Positions 43,626-53,692 are shown, counted from the first letter of the stretch. The stretch: 64,000 nucleotides of DNA from Acetobacter okinawensis (GCF_002153655.1 NZ_JOPJ01000004.1:1-64000); one strand, 5' to 3'. The notes: generated by a model not told the origin, from the sequence alone. Made by a program: numbers and translations.

Positions 43626-44120
43626 TTAGGGGCAACCTCTCCATGCACCTGAAAATGAGTCACATCCACCTTATTTTCAGTCACGCACTACCAAACCTAT
43701 TATTGAGGACAGAGCAAAACCGTCTCTAAGCCAGACCAGACGGGCAGGTCAGCATGAATTTTATTACATTACAGACAGAATAAGATGTTTTCGGAATCAT
43801 GCATTCCGCGCATACTGTCTTGGAAGAATTATATAAAAGCAGTCTGAGTGCCCTGCAAGGGTTCCGTACCATATTGGTCCGAAAATAAGCGGCTCGCAGA
43901 ACTGATGCGACATCTGCAAATCACGATCATCAGACAGGTGATATATACAGGTTTTTTATCATATAACTAGTATTTTTAATATATTTTTTGCACAGGGCCT
44001 GTATGCATCCCGCTCTGCCCATACCCAAATGTAGCTTTGAAACCTAACTTATTTTTTAGGCCGCTGTTAATAATCGCCCATAATTCCAGCTGTTTGCACA
44101 ACGCCCATTCCTCGACTTAC
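43626..44120 (-). other. Long AT-rich intergenic/leader region upstream of rhlE
   Basis: The 495 bases between metW and rhlE hold no gene and no tRNA, and are far richer in A+T than the surroundings, especially 43930-44000. On the minus strand a possible promoter is TATATA/TATAAT (43828-43835) with TTGCAG (43853-43858) 17-19 bases upstream, giving a leader of about 200 bases. Just before the rhlE ribosome site, CTGAAAAT and ATTTTCAG (43649-43680) can pair. The pattern suits a cold- or stress-regulated RNA helicase leader; this is inference. Confidence 0.5.
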
Positions 44121-44720
44121 CTAGCGCCTGCGTAACAAAAACAGGGCCTGCTCGCCAAACAGATTGGCCAGACGAATGGAGCGCCGCCACGGTGCACGCT
44201 CGCCCTCCTCATCCACCGCCATCCATTTTTCCACGATATATCCATCCTGGCGACAGAGTTCGAGAAAGTCCCGAATCGTACAGGGGTGAATATTCGGCGT
44301 CTCGTACCACGGTGTGTGCCACACGGCGGTCATGGGCATGCGTCCCCCCAGCAACAGGCGCAACCGAAGCTGCCAGTGGCCGAAGTTGGGAAAAGAGACA
44401 ATGGCATACCGCCCGATGCGCAACATCTGCCGCAGCACCTCCTGCGGGCGCTCCACAGCCTGCAAGGTGCGCTGGAGCACCACATAATCGAATGAATGAT
44501 CGGGGTAATAAGCCAGATCGTGGTCCGCATCCCCATGCACCACGGGCAGACCGTGGGCTACGGAGCGGGTCACCAGTTCCATATTCAGTTCAATACCACG
44601 GGCATCGCACCCACGCTCGCGGTATAAATGCCCGATCAGCGTGCCATCACCGCTGCCAATATCCAGCACGCGGGTCCGGGGTTCGATCATGTCGGCAATC
44701 AGGTGCTGGTCAAGGCGCAT
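44121..44720 (-). CDS. metW: Methionine biosynthesis protein MetW
   Basis: MetW is a SAM-binding methyltransferase-fold protein that works with MetX in homoserine acylation. The 199-residue protein has the SAM motif VLDIGSGDGTLIGHL near 21 (motif I), the acidic GIELNME, HGDADHDLAYYPDHSFDYVVLQRTLQAV, and the MetW-type stretch VSFPNFGHWQLRLRLLLGGRMPMT and TPNIHPCTIRDFLELC. The start codon shares one base with the metX stop (TGATG), so the pair is translationally coupled. Confidence 0.95.
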   Translation of the reverse strand: MRLDQHLIADMIEPRTRVLDIGSGDGTLIGHLYRERGCDARGIELNMELVTRSVAHGLPVVHGDADHDLAYYPDHSFDYVVLQRTLQAVERPQEVLRQMLRIGRYAIVSFPNFGHWQLRLRLLLGGRMPMTAVWHTPWYETPNIHPCTIRDFLELCRQDGYIVEKWMAVDEEGERAPWRRSIRLANLFGEQALFLLRRR

Positions 44721-45895
44721 CAGGACAATCCCGCATGTTCGGCAACACCGCACAAAAAGCCCCGTACGGTCCGGTCAAAATCCGGCTCGTCGAGCAAAAA
44801 GGCATCATGGCCCTTGTCTGTTTCAATCTCAACAAACGAGACATTGGCTGCGGCCCGATTAAGTGCCCGCGCAAGCGTGCGTGCAGCAGACGTGGGGAAA
44901 AGCCAGTCCGAGGAAAAAGAAACAACGCAGAACCTGACCGCAGTGTCCGCAAAGGCGGGCGTCAGGTCTCCGTCATGGTCTGCGGCAATATCAAACCAGT
45001 CCATGGCCCGCGTAATGCTCAGGTAGGAATTGGCGTCAAACCGTCGGACAAAGCTGGAACCCTGATACCGCAGGTAGGATTCCACCTCAAAAATATCTCC
45101 AAAGGTGGAGACCGGCCCTTCCGGCCCCTGCCCGCCCACTGGCCCACGGCGCATCCGCCGCCCAAACTTGCGGGTCAGCGCTTCCTCCGACAGGTAGGTA
45201 ATATGCGCCATCATACGGGCGACAGCCAGCCCACGCGCGGGAATAACCCCTTCCTCCCAGTACCGTCCGCCACGCCAGTCCGGGTCAGCAATAATGGCCT
45301 GACGCCCGACCTCATTAAACGCAATGTTCTGGGCAGAATGGTAGGGGGCTGTGGCAATGGGCATAACAGCCAGCATCATCTGCGGGTAGGTCACAGCCCA
45401 CTCCAGCACCTGCATGCCGCCCATGGAGCCGCCAACCACGGCAAAAAGCCGCTCTATGCCAAGACTACGCACCAATTTGTGCTGCGCGCGCACCATATCG
45501 CGGATGGTAATGGGCGGGAACGCAGTACCCCATAATTCCTGCGGAGCCCCCTGCCCATCGGTCCGTGGGGAACGCGGGCCGGTGCTCCCCATGCACCCAC
45601 CCAGAACATTGGAGCAGATCACAAAAAAGCGGTTTGTATCAATCGGCTTACCCGGCCCGACCATACGGCCCCACCAGCCCGGCTTGCCTGTAAGGGGGTG
45701 CGTTTCCGCCACATACTGGTCGCCCGTAAAGGCATGGCAGATGAGAATGGCATTGTCCCTTTGGGCAGAGAGCTGCCCATAGGTACAATACGCAATATCA
45801 ACCGGTGCCAAGGTTACCCCGCAGTCCAGTTCCACCCCTTCGGGGAAGCTGGCATGCGGATGTTCACCAACACCAAGGGGCGCTGTGCTGTTCAT
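44720..45895 (-). CDS. metX: Homoserine O-acyltransferase MetX
   Basis: MetX acylates homoserine (acetyl- or succinyl-CoA) to start methionine synthesis. The 391-residue alpha/beta-hydrolase has [10 protein letters not shown] near 58, the oxyanion region [12 protein letters not shown], the nucleophile [10 protein letters not shown] (Ser near 165), and the Asp/His pair in SSDWLFPT and [13 protein letters not shown] 45895 is chosen; a more upstream frame to 45952 has no conserved residues. Whether acetyl or succinyl is used cannot be decided from what I see. No SAM riboswitch was recognised upstream. Confidence 0.94.
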   Translation of the reverse strand: MNSTAPLGVGEHPHASFPEGVELDCGVTLAPVDIAYCTYGQLSAQRDNAILICHAFTGDQYVAETHPLTGKPGWWGRMVGPGKPIDTNRFFVICSNVLGGCMGSTGPRSPRTDGQGAPQELWGTAFPPITIRDMVRAQHKLVRSLGIERLFAVVGGSMGGMQVLEWAVTYPQMMLAVMPIATAPYHSAQNIAFNEVGRQAIIADPDWRGGRYWEEGVIPARGLAVARMMAHITYLSEEALTRKFGRRMRRGPVGGQGPEGPVSTFGDIFEVESYLRYQGSSFVRRFDANSYLSITRAMDWFDIAADHDGDLTPAFADTAVRFCVVSFSSDWLFPTSAARTLARALNRAAANVSFVEIETDKGHDAFLLDEPDFDRTVRGFLCGVAEHAGLS

Positions 45896-46017
45896 AAACC
45901 CGCTGCATTCTCCAACCCGGACAGGCCGGGCAAAAAACCGTTGAGGTCCCACTTAACACAGGAACTGCCAGACCGGGGCGCTCCGGGTCATGGTCAGGAC
46001 CAAGCCGGTGTTGAAGA

Positions 46018-47823
46018 CTAGTGCTCCATCTTGAGCGCGGCAAGGAAGGCGCTTTGTGGAATTTCCACCTTACCAAACTGGCGCATGCGCTTTTTACCTT
46101 CTTTCTGCTTTTCCAGCAGCTTGCGCTTACGCGAGATGTCGCCACCATAACATTTGGCCGTCACGTCCTTGGACAGGGCACCTATGGTCTCACGCGCAAT
46201 AACGCGGCTGCCAATGGCCGCCTGAATGGCGATCTTGAACAACTGGCGCGGGATCAGGTCCTTGAGCCGGGCACAAATGGAGCGCCCCCGTGTTTCGGCG
46301 GCTGAGCGGTGGGCGATAAAGCACAGCGCATCAACCGGCTCCTGATTGACCAGAATGGAAATACGCACAAGGTCGCTCTCCTCGTACCCATCCATCTGGT
46401 AATCAAAGCTGGCGTACCCGCGGGTGAGCGACTTGAGCCGGTCATAGAAGTCGAACACCACCTCATTGAGTGGCAGGCGGTAAACGGCCATGGCTCTGCT
46501 GCCAACATAGGTCAGATCGACCTGAATACCGCGCCGCTCCGTGCACAGGGTCAGAACCGCGCCCAGATATTCGTCAGGCACCATAATGTTGGCTTTGATC
46601 CATGGTTCCTCGATTTTTTCAATCAGGGAACCATCGGGCATGTCGGCCGGGTTATGGAGTTCTTCCATCTCTCCATTGGTACGATAGATTTTGTACACAA
46701 CGGAGGGCGCTGTTGCGATCAGGTCCAGATCGAACTCGCGGGAGAGACGTTCCTGAATAATTTCGAGGTGCAACAGACCAAGGAAGCCACACCGGAACCC
46801 AAAGCCAAGTGCTGCCGATGTTTCCGCCTCATAATGGAAAGACGCATCATTCAGGCGCAGCTTGGCAAGGCTGTCACGCAGTTTTTCAAAATCATCGGAG
46901 ACAATGGGGTAAAGCCCGCACCACACAACCGGAATGGACGGCTTAAAGCCCGGCAGGGGCGTAGCTGCTGGGCGGCGGTCATCCGTTATGGTGTCCCCCA
47001 CATTACAGTCCGCAACGGTTTTGATGGCGGCGTTAATGAACCCCATCTCGCCCGGCCCAAGGCTTTCCACCGGTGTCATGCGCGGGGCAAACACACCCAC
47101 CTGATCCACCTGATGCACCGCACCAGAGGACATCATGCGGACCTTCATCCCCCGCTTCAGGCGGCCTTCCTTGATCCGCACAAGCACAATCACGCCTAGG
47201 TACGGGTCATACCAGCTATCCACCAGCATGGCCTGCAGGGGCTTTTCCGCATCCCCGACCGGTGGAGGCAGACGGGTCACTACGGCTTCAAGCACCCCTT
47301 CAATATTCAGCCCTGTCTTGGCCGAAATCTCGACCGCATCATCTGCGGGAATGCCGATGACTTCCTCGATCTGTGCCTTAACACGCTCCGGCTCTGCTGC
47401 GGGCAGGTCCACCTTGTTGAGCACGGGCACAATTTCGTGGTTGGCATCTATGGCCTGATACACGTTGGCAAGGGTCTGGGCTTCCACCCCCTGAGAGGCA
47501 TCCACCACCAGAAGCGAGCCTTCGCACGCGGCAAGGGAGCGGCTGACCTCGTAAGCGAAGTCAACATGTCCGGGCGTGTCCATCAGGTTCAGGACATAGG
47601 TCTTGCCATCCTTGGCAGGATAGGTCAGCCGAACGGTCTGCGCCTTGATGGTAATGCCACGCTCGCGCTCCAGGTCCATGTTATCCAGAACCTGATTGGT
47701 CATCTCACGCGCAGTCAGGGCGCCACACGCCTGAATCAGGCGGTCTGCCAAAGTGGACTTTCCATGATCGATATGTGCGATGATGGAAAAATTGCGGATG
47801 AGCGAAAGGGGTACATCGGTCAT
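46018..47823 (-). CDS. lepA: Elongation factor 4 (LepA)
   Basis: LepA is a translational GTPase back-translocase and ribosome-assembly factor. The 601-residue protein has [16 protein letters not shown] (P-loop), [20 protein letters not shown] (switch region), [16 protein letters not shown] and [11 protein letters not shown]-like domains follow, then the LepA-specific C-terminal domain with [22 protein letters not shown] at the end. It stands between metX and the MHYT-GGDEF-EAL gene; no operon partner is obvious. Confidence 0.97.
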   Translation of the reverse strand: MTDVPLSLIRNFSIIAHIDHGKSTLADRLIQACGALTAREMTNQVLDNMDLERERGITIKAQTVRLTYPAKDGKTYVLNLMDTPGHVDFAYEVSRSLAACEGSLLVVDASQGVEAQTLANVYQAIDANHEIVPVLNKVDLPAAEPERVKAQIEEVIGIPADDAVEISAKTGLNIEGVLEAVVTRLPPPVGDAEKPLQAMLVDSWYDPYLGVIVLVRIKEGRLKRGMKVRMMSSGAVHQVDQVGVFAPRMTPVESLGPGEMGFINAAIKTVADCNVGDTITDDRRPAATPLPGFKPSIPVVWCGLYPIVSDDFEKLRDSLAKLRLNDASFHYEAETSAALGFGFRCGFLGLLHLEIIQERLSREFDLDLIATAPSVVYKIYRTNGEMEELHNPADMPDGSLIEKIEEPWIKANIMVPDEYLGAVLTLCTERRGIQVDLTYVGSRAMAVYRLPLNEVVFDFYDRLKSLTRGYASFDYQMDGYEESDLVRISILVNQEPVDALCFIAHRSAAETRGRSICARLKDLIPRQLFKIAIQAAIGSRVIARETIGALSKDVTAKCYGGDISRKRKLLEKQKEGKKRMRQFGKVEIPQSAFLAALKMEH

Positions 47824-47898
47824 GCTGCCCCTTTACGGTAAATCGACAGAAAAGTCAGCCTGTTCCTCTGCTTCGGACACCACTTTCGCGCAATTTTT

Positions 47899-49995
47899 TC
47901 ATGCACGGGAGCATTGCTCTGCCAGAACCCCATTGGCAGGGGGCAGAACAGCCCCGTTTACGGCTGTTGCATGCATGCTGATCTGCCCATCCTTGACGAT
48001 CTCTGCCAACGGAGTAGGCCGCCCCAGCAAAAAGCCCTGTGCCTCATCACATCCAGCGGCGTTGAGCATGCTCAACTGCTCCGAGGTTTCTATCCCCTCA
48101 GCCATGACCGGAATATCAAACGCCTTGCCCAGCGCCAGCACGGCACGCACAACTGCCTGCGTGTGCTGGCTGCTCTGCGATGCTCCAAAAAAGGAACGGT
48201 CGATTTTTATAAGATCAAAAGGAAAGCGGCGCAGCGTATCAAGCGACGAATAGCCCGTACCAAAATCATCCAGCGCCAGACTGACCCCCATGTCCCTGAT
48301 CTGGTGCAACACCTGCAGGGTGCGGGTCTGGTCGGCAATAACGGTCGACTCTGTCAGCTCCAGTTCAAGCCGCTTTGGGGGGAGCCCCGTTTCCTCCAGA
48401 ACATTGGCCACAATCTGGGCAATGTCGGTATGGACAAACTGCATGCCCGACAGGTTGACCGCTACCTTGTAAGGCTGCTGCCACTGCACGGCCTGCATAC
48501 ACACGCTGCGCAGCACCCACTCACCGATCTGGAGAATAAGATCACTCTCCTCCGCTAGCGGAATAAACTCATCGGGCATGATGGTGCCCCGCGTGGGGTG
48601 CTGCCACCGCACGAGCGCCTCATAACCCCGGATTTCCCCCGTAGCGATGACCCGTTGCACCTGATAGCAGACACTCAGTTGCCCGGCCTTGAGCGCGCCG
48701 CGCAAATCCGCTGCGAGCTTGCGCCGGGTGCGCACCTTTTCATCCATTGCAGGCTCATAAAAGCAGGGCTTGCGGGCCGGGTCGGCCTTGGCGCGGTACA
48801 TGGCCAGGTCGGCGTTGTTAATCAGTGTCTCCTTATCCGCCGCATGGTCGGGCCAGATGGCCACCCCCAAGCTGGCGCCGGGCAGCACCTCGGAGTCCTC
48901 AAAACGGATCGGCTTGAACAGAACCTCCTCCAGCCTGCGCAGGAAGGTCCGGATCTGCTCCCCCGATCCGGCACGGCACAGGGCCAGAAACTCATCCCCA
49001 CCCGTGCGGGCAATAAATTCGCCGGTGTTGTCCTGTAACAGTCCACGCAGCCTGCGCCCCAGAATACGCAGGACCTCGTCCCCCGCCCTGTGGCCACGCA
49101 GATCATTGATTTCCTTGAACCTGTTCAGGTCAATCCCGATCAGGGCCAGCCGCGCGTTGTTCTCCCGCGCCCAGTCCAGCTCCAGATCAAGGCGCTGATG
49201 GAAGTTCAGCCGGTTGGGCAGGCCTGTCAGTGTGTCATTCAGGGCCATACGCCGCAGTTTTTCCACCGACTCCGCGCGTGAGCTGTCGTCGATCATGCCG
49301 CTGACCAGCCCGCCACTCAAAATCAGGAAGGACATGATGGCAATAGCGACCGCCAGCACAAGGGAATCGTGCGTGCTGGCCACGACCCCTGTCTGCTGCA
49401 TGCCCTGCACATGGTAGGCGGCCATACCAATAAAATGCACACACAGCACCGCCAGCGCGAGCACTCCCGCCATATAGGAAACCCCATGGCGGCCCGACCG
49501 CACACCCGCACGCACTGCCAGCACGCTCAACACAACTGCGGCCACGACTGAGAGCACCAGACAGGGCATGTTCCATGTCGTCTGCCCCTGCACCCGGTAG
49601 GCCAGCATGCCGGTGTAATGCATGGCAACAATAGACAGACCGACAATAACGCCGCCTGTTTCTGGCAAAAAACGCACAAAACGGCATGTTGCCAGCATAA
49701 ACCCGATGGTGCTGCCTAACACCGCAATCAACAGGGATACGCTTGTCAGCAGCGGGTCAAACCGCGCGGGGGTGCCCGCAGCATATCCCAGCATGGCCAC
49801 AAAATGCGTGCACCAGATTGCAACACCGCTTGAAAGGGCGGTGAGAAAAAGCCACGCATACCATTGGTTGTTTTTAGCGCGAAGAGCATGCCGGAACAGG
49901 GACGCCGTAACCCCCGACCCGCAAAAACACAGCAAGGCAGCGACAAAGACCAACCAAAGATTATGCTGGCCAAGAATGCACCTTACAACCATCAT
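47899..49995 (-). CDS. MHYT-GGDEF-EAL membrane protein (c-di-GMP turnover)
   Basis: This 698-residue sensor and enzyme has seven membrane helices (about 1-245) forming an MHYT domain, with three repeats carrying THFVAML, AMHYTGMLAY and HFIGMAAYHVQG, thought to bind a metal and sense gas or redox. A GGDEF domain (about 250-410) has intact RTGGDEFLAL, so c-di-GMP synthesis is possible. The EAL domain (about 430-690) has YEALVRW, LELTEST, LDDFGTGYSSL, IKIDRSF and EGIETSEQ, so hydrolysis is also plausible. The net direction cannot be told. In acetic acid bacteria c-di-GMP controls exopolysaccharide and motility, which is family knowledge. Confidence 0.93.
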   Translation of the reverse strand: MMVVRCILGQHNLWLVFVAALLCFCGSGVTASLFRHALRAKNNQWYAWLFLTALSSGVAIWCTHFVAMLGYAAGTPARFDPLLTSVSLLIAVLGSTIGFMLATCRFVRFLPETGGVIVGLSIVAMHYTGMLAYRVQGQTTWNMPCLVLSVVAAVVLSVLAVRAGVRSGRHGVSYMAGVLALAVLCVHFIGMAAYHVQGMQQTGVVASTHDSLVLAVAIAIMSFLILSGGLVSGMIDDSSRAESVEKLRRMALNDTLTGLPNRLNFHQRLDLELDWARENNARLALIGIDLNRFKEINDLRGHRAGDEVLRILGRRLRGLLQDNTGEFIARTGGDEFLALCRAGSGEQIRTFLRRLEEVLFKPIRFEDSEVLPGASLGVAIWPDHAADKETLINNADLAMYRAKADPARKPCFYEPAMDEKVRTRRKLAADLRGALKAGQLSVCYQVQRVIATGEIRGYEALVRWQHPTRGTIMPDEFIPLAEESDLILQIGEWVLRSVCMQAVQWQQPYKVAVNLSGMQFVHTDIAQIVANVLEETGLPPKRLELELTESTVIADQTRTLQVLHQIRDMGVSLALDDFGTGYSSLDTLRRFPFDLIKIDRSFFGASQSSQHTQAVVRAVLALGKAFDIPVMAEGIETSEQLSMLNAAGCDEAQGFLLGRPTPLAEIVKDGQISMHATAVNGAVLPPANGVLAEQCSRA

Positions 49996-50170
49996 TCAAT
50001 ACGCACCCCATTACTCAACCGCTTGAAAAACAAACCATTTTGAAAAAACTACTTCAAAATTCCCCAACCCGGTCCGGCCTGCGCCGCCAGCAGCGCCGGA
50101 GTCTGCTCCATTATTCAGAATATTTCCTGTGAAAATCCAGCCCTCTGTTTACCTTTTAATAACGATTTGT

Positions 50171-50827
50171 CTAAACAGTCATCATGACAATCCTGTGTAA
50201 CCAGGCTCCGTCCCCCTGTGCGGGCAGCACATGCATGTCCGCCCCCCGAAAAGAACAGATAACGCGCTCCGCCTCTCCGGCCTCAATCAGCAGGCCCATA
50301 ACAGGTGTACGCGCCGGGGCGTGCAGCAACACCCTATCCCCCTCCCGCAGGGGGAGCGAGGGCGCCACCACAACAGACCCGCCATCCCGCACAACTGGCT
50401 CCATGGCGTCAGTATCCACCCTGACCACGTAAGTACCCGGCTCACTCCACCACTGGCCGGGAGAGTTCTCCCACTCCCACACAGGACCACACGGCAACCC
50501 GTACTGGTCAAACACCCCCTCCTGACCCAGCATGGAATAGGACAGAGCGCGGAGCTTGCCTGCCTGCTCCGCCAGAGGAGCGTGGCCGACCTCCTCCCCC
50601 GCAACATGCCGGGCAAAAACAGCCAGCGGCACCTGCAAAACATCAAGAATGCCCAAAAGGGTTGGCAGGGATGGCCAGCGCATACCACCACCTGCCACAA
50701 CCCGACGGGACGGGTTGAGCGCCGTTGCATCCAACCCGGCTGCACGTGCCAGAGCGGAAGGCGTAAACCCACGCTCACGCCCCAATGTGTCCAGCACCTG
50801 CCAGACCCGTTGTGGCTGCGCGATCAT
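50171..50827 (-). CDS. XRE-type regulator with S24-like domain lacking protease residues
   Basis: The N-terminal half is a helix-turn-helix (FTPSALARAAGLDATALNPSRR near 20, then RWPSLPTLLGILDVLQV). The C-terminal half (about 125-218) follows the LexA/CI S24 fold: TYVVRVDTDAMEPVVRDGGSVVVAP and REGDRVLLH. Peptidases have GDSM with a nucleophilic Ser; here it reads TDAM, with Ala. The segment that normally carries the general-base Lys reads APARTPVMGLLIEA with no Lys. Self-cleavage is thus unlikely and the domain probably only dimerises or binds a signal. It overlaps the preceding 82-residue gene by ATGA and lies in the gcd downstream cluster. Confidence 0.78.
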   Translation of the reverse strand: MIAQPQRVWQVLDTLGRERGFTPSALARAAGLDATALNPSRRVVAGGGMRWPSLPTLLGILDVLQVPLAVFARHVAGEEVGHAPLAEQAGKLRALSYSMLGQEGVFDQYGLPCGPVWEWENSPGQWWSEPGTYVVRVDTDAMEPVVRDGGSVVVAPSLPLREGDRVLLHAPARTPVMGLLIEAGEAERVICSFRGADMHVLPAQGDGAWLHRIVMMTV

Positions 50828-51072
50828 GATCTTGGGGGGGCGGAGTGTGCGGGTGTGCCTTTGAGCTTCAACACCTCAAGCCCATGGCGGGCCTGACCGG
50901 CATCCGTTGCCACAAAGCGTCCATCAGGGTTCCGCGCCACCAGCCCCATACGCTCCAGCCGTTCAAGGCAGGGGTCATCCTTCAGCCCGGCCGGGCGTCC
51001 GCCCGGGCCAGCAAGGTAGAGCCTGTGCAAGGCGGAGCGGCAGCATGTCTGAAGGTAAGGTTCGTTCCACAT
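50824..51072 (-). CDS. Small protein of unknown function between gcd and the S24-like regulator
   Basis: The 82-residue protein starts MWNEPYLQTCCRSALHRLYLAG. A short helix-rich middle (KDDPCLERLERMGLVARN) follows, with a strand-like PDGRFVATDAGQARHGLEVL that looks like a winged-helix wing. It might be a tiny DNA-binding or accessory protein. I cannot name it. It begins 63 bases after the gcd stop and overlaps the regulator start by four bases, so gcd, this gene and the regulator may be one transcript. The upstream frame could extend it to 51108. Confidence 0.5.
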   Translation of the reverse strand: MWNEPYLQTCCRSALHRLYLAGPGGRPAGLKDDPCLERLERMGLVARNPDGRFVATDAGQARHGLEVLKLKGTPAHSAPPRS

Positions 51073-51135
51073 TCCATGCACGATCACCGATCCCGCATGG
51101 AACTGCAAGGCTTACCCACTCTACCGCACCGGTTG

Positions 51136-53547
51136 TCAGTGCGTGCCCGGGGGAAGGGCATAAGCAACAATATAATCCCCCTCCCGCGTGCCAAAGGAGC
51201 CGTGCCCGCCGTCAACCGTCACTACATACTGGCGGGCATTGGCCTCGTAGGTCATTGGGGTGGACTGTCCCCCTGCGGGCAGGCGGTCCTCCCACAGGAC
51301 CTTGCCGGTCGTCACATCATACGCACGGATATAATAATCCGATGTGGAGGTCAGAAACGCCACCCCACCTGCGGTCATGATCGGCCCGCCAAGGGAAGGT
51401 ACTCCGACCTTGAAGCCAAAAGGCAGAGGGGAACTGTCCCGCGTTGTGCCATTGCGGTGCTGCCACGCAATGGTGTTGGTCTTCAGGTCCACCCCGGCCA
51501 CAAAGCCCCACCCCGGCTGTTTGCACGGAATCCCGAAGGGGGAGAGGAACGGGTGCAGGTCCACCCCAAAAGGCGTGCCATACTGGGGCTGCAAACCGTT
51601 CTCCCCACCAGATGCTGCCGTGTCGTGCGTGGTGGGGGGCACCACCTGATTCTCCGTTGGCCGCGGCACAAGGCGGGACACAAAGGGAATCCCTATAGGG
51701 TTTGCAAACGCTATCTGCCGCACCGGGTCCACGGCCAGCCCACCCCACTCAAACATGCCCAGATTACCGGGGAAGACCAGCGTCCCCTGCACAGATGGTG
51801 GGGTAAACGGCCCTTCGTAACGCAATTGCTTGAACATGACCCGGCAAACCAGCTGGTCCAGCATGGTCGCCCCCCACATATCCTTATCCGTCAGTTTGTT
51901 TTTGGGGCGGAAGGTCAGTTGCGAGAACGGCTGGGTGGCCGAGACATGGTCCCCCATGGCCGCGCCCTGCGGCACCGCCTGCTCTGGGGCGGGTACCAGC
52001 AACTGCCCGTTCCTGCGGTCGAGCACAAAAATATTGCCGGTTTTGGCGGGCGCGTACAAGGCTGGCACCACCGTGCCATCGGGCTGGGTAAAGTCGATCA
52101 AACTCGGCTGGGCAGGCACGTCCATGTCCCACAAGTCGTGGTGAACAGTCTGGTAAAACCAGACTTTGTGGCCCGTATTGGCATCCAGCGCCAGAATGCC
52201 CGATGCGTAGCGCTCCTGCACATCCGTGCGCTTACCACCCCATATGTCGGGCGTGGCAACCCCTGTGGGAATATAGATCAGGCCCAACTTTGCATCATAA
52301 GCGGAAACAATCCACGAGTTGGGAGAATTGGGGGTGTACTGGTGCGTGCTCGAAGGCAGCATATTGGGGTCCGGGTTGCCCGGGTCAAACGCCCACACCA
52401 GTTGGCCACTGTACAGGTCGTATGCCCGCATGACCCCTGATGGTTCATGCGTGGAGTAGTTATCTGTCACAGCGCCTGAAATAATAACCAGCCTGTCTGT
52501 CACAACAGGGGGGGAGGTCGGCTCATAAAAGCCGAGAACACGCATGGGCATGCCCTCGGTCAGGTCCACAGTGCCCTTATTCCCAAACGCCGGGCACAAC
52601 TGGCCTGTCCGGGCATCCAGCGCCATCAGCCGTCCATCATTGGTTGGCAGAAAAATACGCTCCGCACAGGGCTGCGGTGCAACCGGCCCACCAGCTTCCG
52701 CCGTGGAGGAGCGCGCTGGTGTGGCGGCATAGGAGACGCCACGGCAGGTCAGGTGCTGAAAAGTCGGGTTTACCAGCAACTGAGGGTCAAACCGCCACAC
52801 CTGCCTGCCTGTTGCTGCATCCAGAGCAAACACGATCTGATGCGGCGAGCATAGGTACAGCGTGTTGCCGATTTTGATTGGTGTTGCCTCATCCGTAATT
52901 TCCACCGGATCATCAGGCCCGCGCATGTCGTGGGTTCTGAACGTCCATGCGACCTGAAGGTGGCTCACATTCCCTGCGTTAATCTGGCTTAAGGGGGAAT
53001 AACGGTCCCCCGCCTGTGTGCGGCCATATGCGGGCCAGTCCTGCGCAGGCACAGCGGCAGCATCTCCGGGGAGTTGCATGCCGTTATAGGCTGTTTGCAC
53101 GCGGGGCAGCGCCCCGGCCATATCCTGCGGGTCCTGGGTAAGTGCATAACCATACACCCCAAGCCCGGCCAGAATGACCACCAGCAGGGGAATGCGGTTC
53201 CATACCGAGACCGGGTGCAACTCCCGGGCCACAAAAGGCAAAAGCAGCCATACCCCCAGAGGCAGCACAACATCCCCTCTAGGCGCCAGCGCCCAGAAGT
53301 CAAACCCCACCTCGGCCATGGACCAGAAGAGCGTAGCCGCAGCCACCGCCGCGTAAAGCCACAAGGCCTCGCGCCGTTGCCGCCAGAGCAGCAGGCCGGT
53401 CCCCACAATTCCCAGACCGCAGATTACATAAAAACCGGAACCACCCAGTATGGCCAGCCAGCCACCGCCCCCTACCAGACCGGCACCGAGTATGATGCAG
53501 ATCAATGCCGTGATTTTTGACAGAATATGGGAACGGCCGCCTTGCAT
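51136..53547 (-). CDS. gcd: Membrane-bound PQQ-dependent glucose dehydrogenase
   Basis: This quinoprotein oxidises D-glucose to gluconolactone in the periplasm and passes electrons to ubiquinone. The 803-residue protein has about five N-terminal membrane helices (roughly 10-150), then the eight-bladed beta-propeller with WPAYGRTQAGDRYSPLSQI near 168. PQQ- and substrate-site regions include HDLWDMDVPAQPSL, LYAPAKTGNIFVLDRRNG and MTAGGVAFLTSTSDYYIRAYD. ATG 53547 is chosen because GGAGA at about ten bases fits it, whereas ATG 53556 would abut that site. Acetic acid bacteria use this enzyme for incomplete sugar oxidation. No pqq genes are in the window. Confidence 0.95.
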   Translation of the reverse strand: MQGGRSHILSKITALICIILGAGLVGGGGWLAILGGSGFYVICGLGIVGTGLLLWRQRREALWLYAAVAAATLFWSMAEVGFDFWALAPRGDVVLPLGVWLLLPFVARELHPVSVWNRIPLLVVILAGLGVYGYALTQDPQDMAGALPRVQTAYNGMQLPGDAAAVPAQDWPAYGRTQAGDRYSPLSQINAGNVSHLQVAWTFRTHDMRGPDDPVEITDEATPIKIGNTLYLCSPHQIVFALDAATGRQVWRFDPQLLVNPTFQHLTCRGVSYAATPARSSTAEAGGPVAPQPCAERIFLPTNDGRLMALDARTGQLCPAFGNKGTVDLTEGMPMRVLGFYEPTSPPVVTDRLVIISGAVTDNYSTHEPSGVMRAYDLYSGQLVWAFDPGNPDPNMLPSSTHQYTPNSPNSWIVSAYDAKLGLIYIPTGVATPDIWGGKRTDVQERYASGILALDANTGHKVWFYQTVHHDLWDMDVPAQPSLIDFTQPDGTVVPALYAPAKTGNIFVLDRRNGQLLVPAPEQAVPQGAAMGDHVSATQPFSQLTFRPKNKLTDKDMWGATMLDQLVCRVMFKQLRYEGPFTPPSVQGTLVFPGNLGMFEWGGLAVDPVRQIAFANPIGIPFVSRLVPRPTENQVVPPTTHDTAASGGENGLQPQYGTPFGVDLHPFLSPFGIPCKQPGWGFVAGVDLKTNTIAWQHRNGTTRDSSPLPFGFKVGVPSLGGPIMTAGGVAFLTSTSDYYIRAYDVTTGKVLWEDRLPAGGQSTPMTYEANARQYVVTVDGGHGSFGTREGDYIVAYALPPGTH

Positions 53548-53692
53548 GACCGGCATTCTCCTTACGTTACAAAGAGCACTTCCTTGGACCTGAAATGCTC
53601 ATTCAGGGTTCATCAATATCATTTCCGTACAAATGTATCATATTATACTTAAAAATCGAATAAGTTTTCCGGCAGGCATATTGTGCATAAAA

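Noticed and set aside
42333-43652. 439-codon plus-strand open frame opposite rhlE
   Set aside because: Mirror of the RNA helicase; the helicase motifs are all on the minus strand.
45896-46017. SAM-responsive riboswitch before metX
   Set aside because: Alphaproteobacterial met genes can have SAM-II elements, but the conserved motif was not recognisable here; only a simple CCCGG/CCGGG hairpin is present.
50171-50827. Prophage CI repressor marking a phage remnant
   Set aside because: No integrase, att-like repeat or phage structural gene nearby, and the S24 domain is degenerate at the protease site.
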